A DNA stretch of 64,000 nt from an uncultured Eubacteriales bacterium. Lineage in GTDB: Bacteria > Bacillota > Clostridia > Christensenellales > CAG-138. The notes under the pieces were generated by a model, which did not search any database, had not been told where the DNA came from, and worked only from the letters and a program-made list of their open reading frames with translations. The DNA lies in assembly GCA_902761365.1 (NCBI GenBank), contig CACWJZ010000004.1, positions 1 through 64,000 of the forward strand. The letters are read 5' to 3'. The stretch's first letter is position 1; every line of letters begins with the position of its first letter. The position numbers and the translations under genes were made by a program. Of this stretch, positions 64,000 through 64,000 are shown piece by piece.

Positions 64000-64000
64000 G

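Overview
The window is a high-G+C chromosomal segment of a Gram-positive, probably gut-dwelling member of the Clostridia. This rests on TetR/AraC/KdpDE regulators of Firmicutes type, a TnpV gene, YesL and YhcH sugar-locus proteins, an MsmX/UgpC-type shared ATPase, SH3b wall proteins, strong AGGAGG ribosome sites and a consensus CIRCE operator. A placement near Christensenellales or Oscillospirales is only a guess. Gene content is dense and mostly ordinary; the interest lies in genomic scars and a few unusual operons.

Region 1 (1-6900): the 3' end of uvrA, a YdcF-like membrane protein, clpB and htpG. htpG has a textbook promoter followed by a perfect CIRCE (HrcA) site. Families of perfect hairpins flank these genes. 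An A+T-rich zinc-ribbon membrane gene follows.

Region 2 (7428-14574): tRNA-Met(CAU) with a fully consensus promoter. It is separated from what looks like its own terminator by a 7-kb island bounded by a 12-bp repeat of the tRNA 3' end. The island carries a decayed large serine recombinase fused to a nitroreductase fragment, a TetR-controlled operon (GNAT, isochorismatase, GNAT), a membrane metallophosphoesterase and tnpV.

Region 3 (14854-20786): potassium genes: intact ktrB, ktrA broken by an internal deletion, a 45-residue membrane protein, and kdpD-kdpE without kdpFABC. A second recombinase remnant follows, joined to an A+T-rich TIR-domain fragment.

Region 4 (20998-23950): beta-carbonic anhydrase, a Cys-rich mini-protein, a flavodoxin-like oxidoreductase and a transglutaminase-like exported protein.

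Region 5 (24074-37745): an AraC regulator divergent from a rhamnoside operon: GH3, GPH transporter, GH78 alpha-L-rhamnosidase, rhaB, rhaA, rhaD and two SDR enzymes, the second ending in a zinc ribbon. This set could take a glucose/rhamnose glycoside to DHAP and lactaldehyde.

Region 6 (37875-50142): a probable sialic-acid/amino-sugar locus: nanA, YhcH, ABC importer (two permeases and a binding protein), SGNH esterase, YesL, AGE epimerase, ROK-like kinase, nagA, a lipase-like protein and the UgpC/MsmX ATPase that probably energises the importer. The route suggested is Neu5Ac to ManNAc to GlcNAc to GlcNAc-6-P to GlcN-6-P.

Region 7 (50644-63999): SH3b protein, lipoprotein, lyxose/mannose isomerase, a ClC channel that looks leaderless, and two Wzz-like proteins. 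Next is a tightly coupled operon (HPr-kinase-like ATPase, S26-type Ser/His peptidase, ABC exporter, helical-repeat protein), then the 3' part of an HlyD-like adaptor. That coupled operon is the best candidate for an undescribed system.
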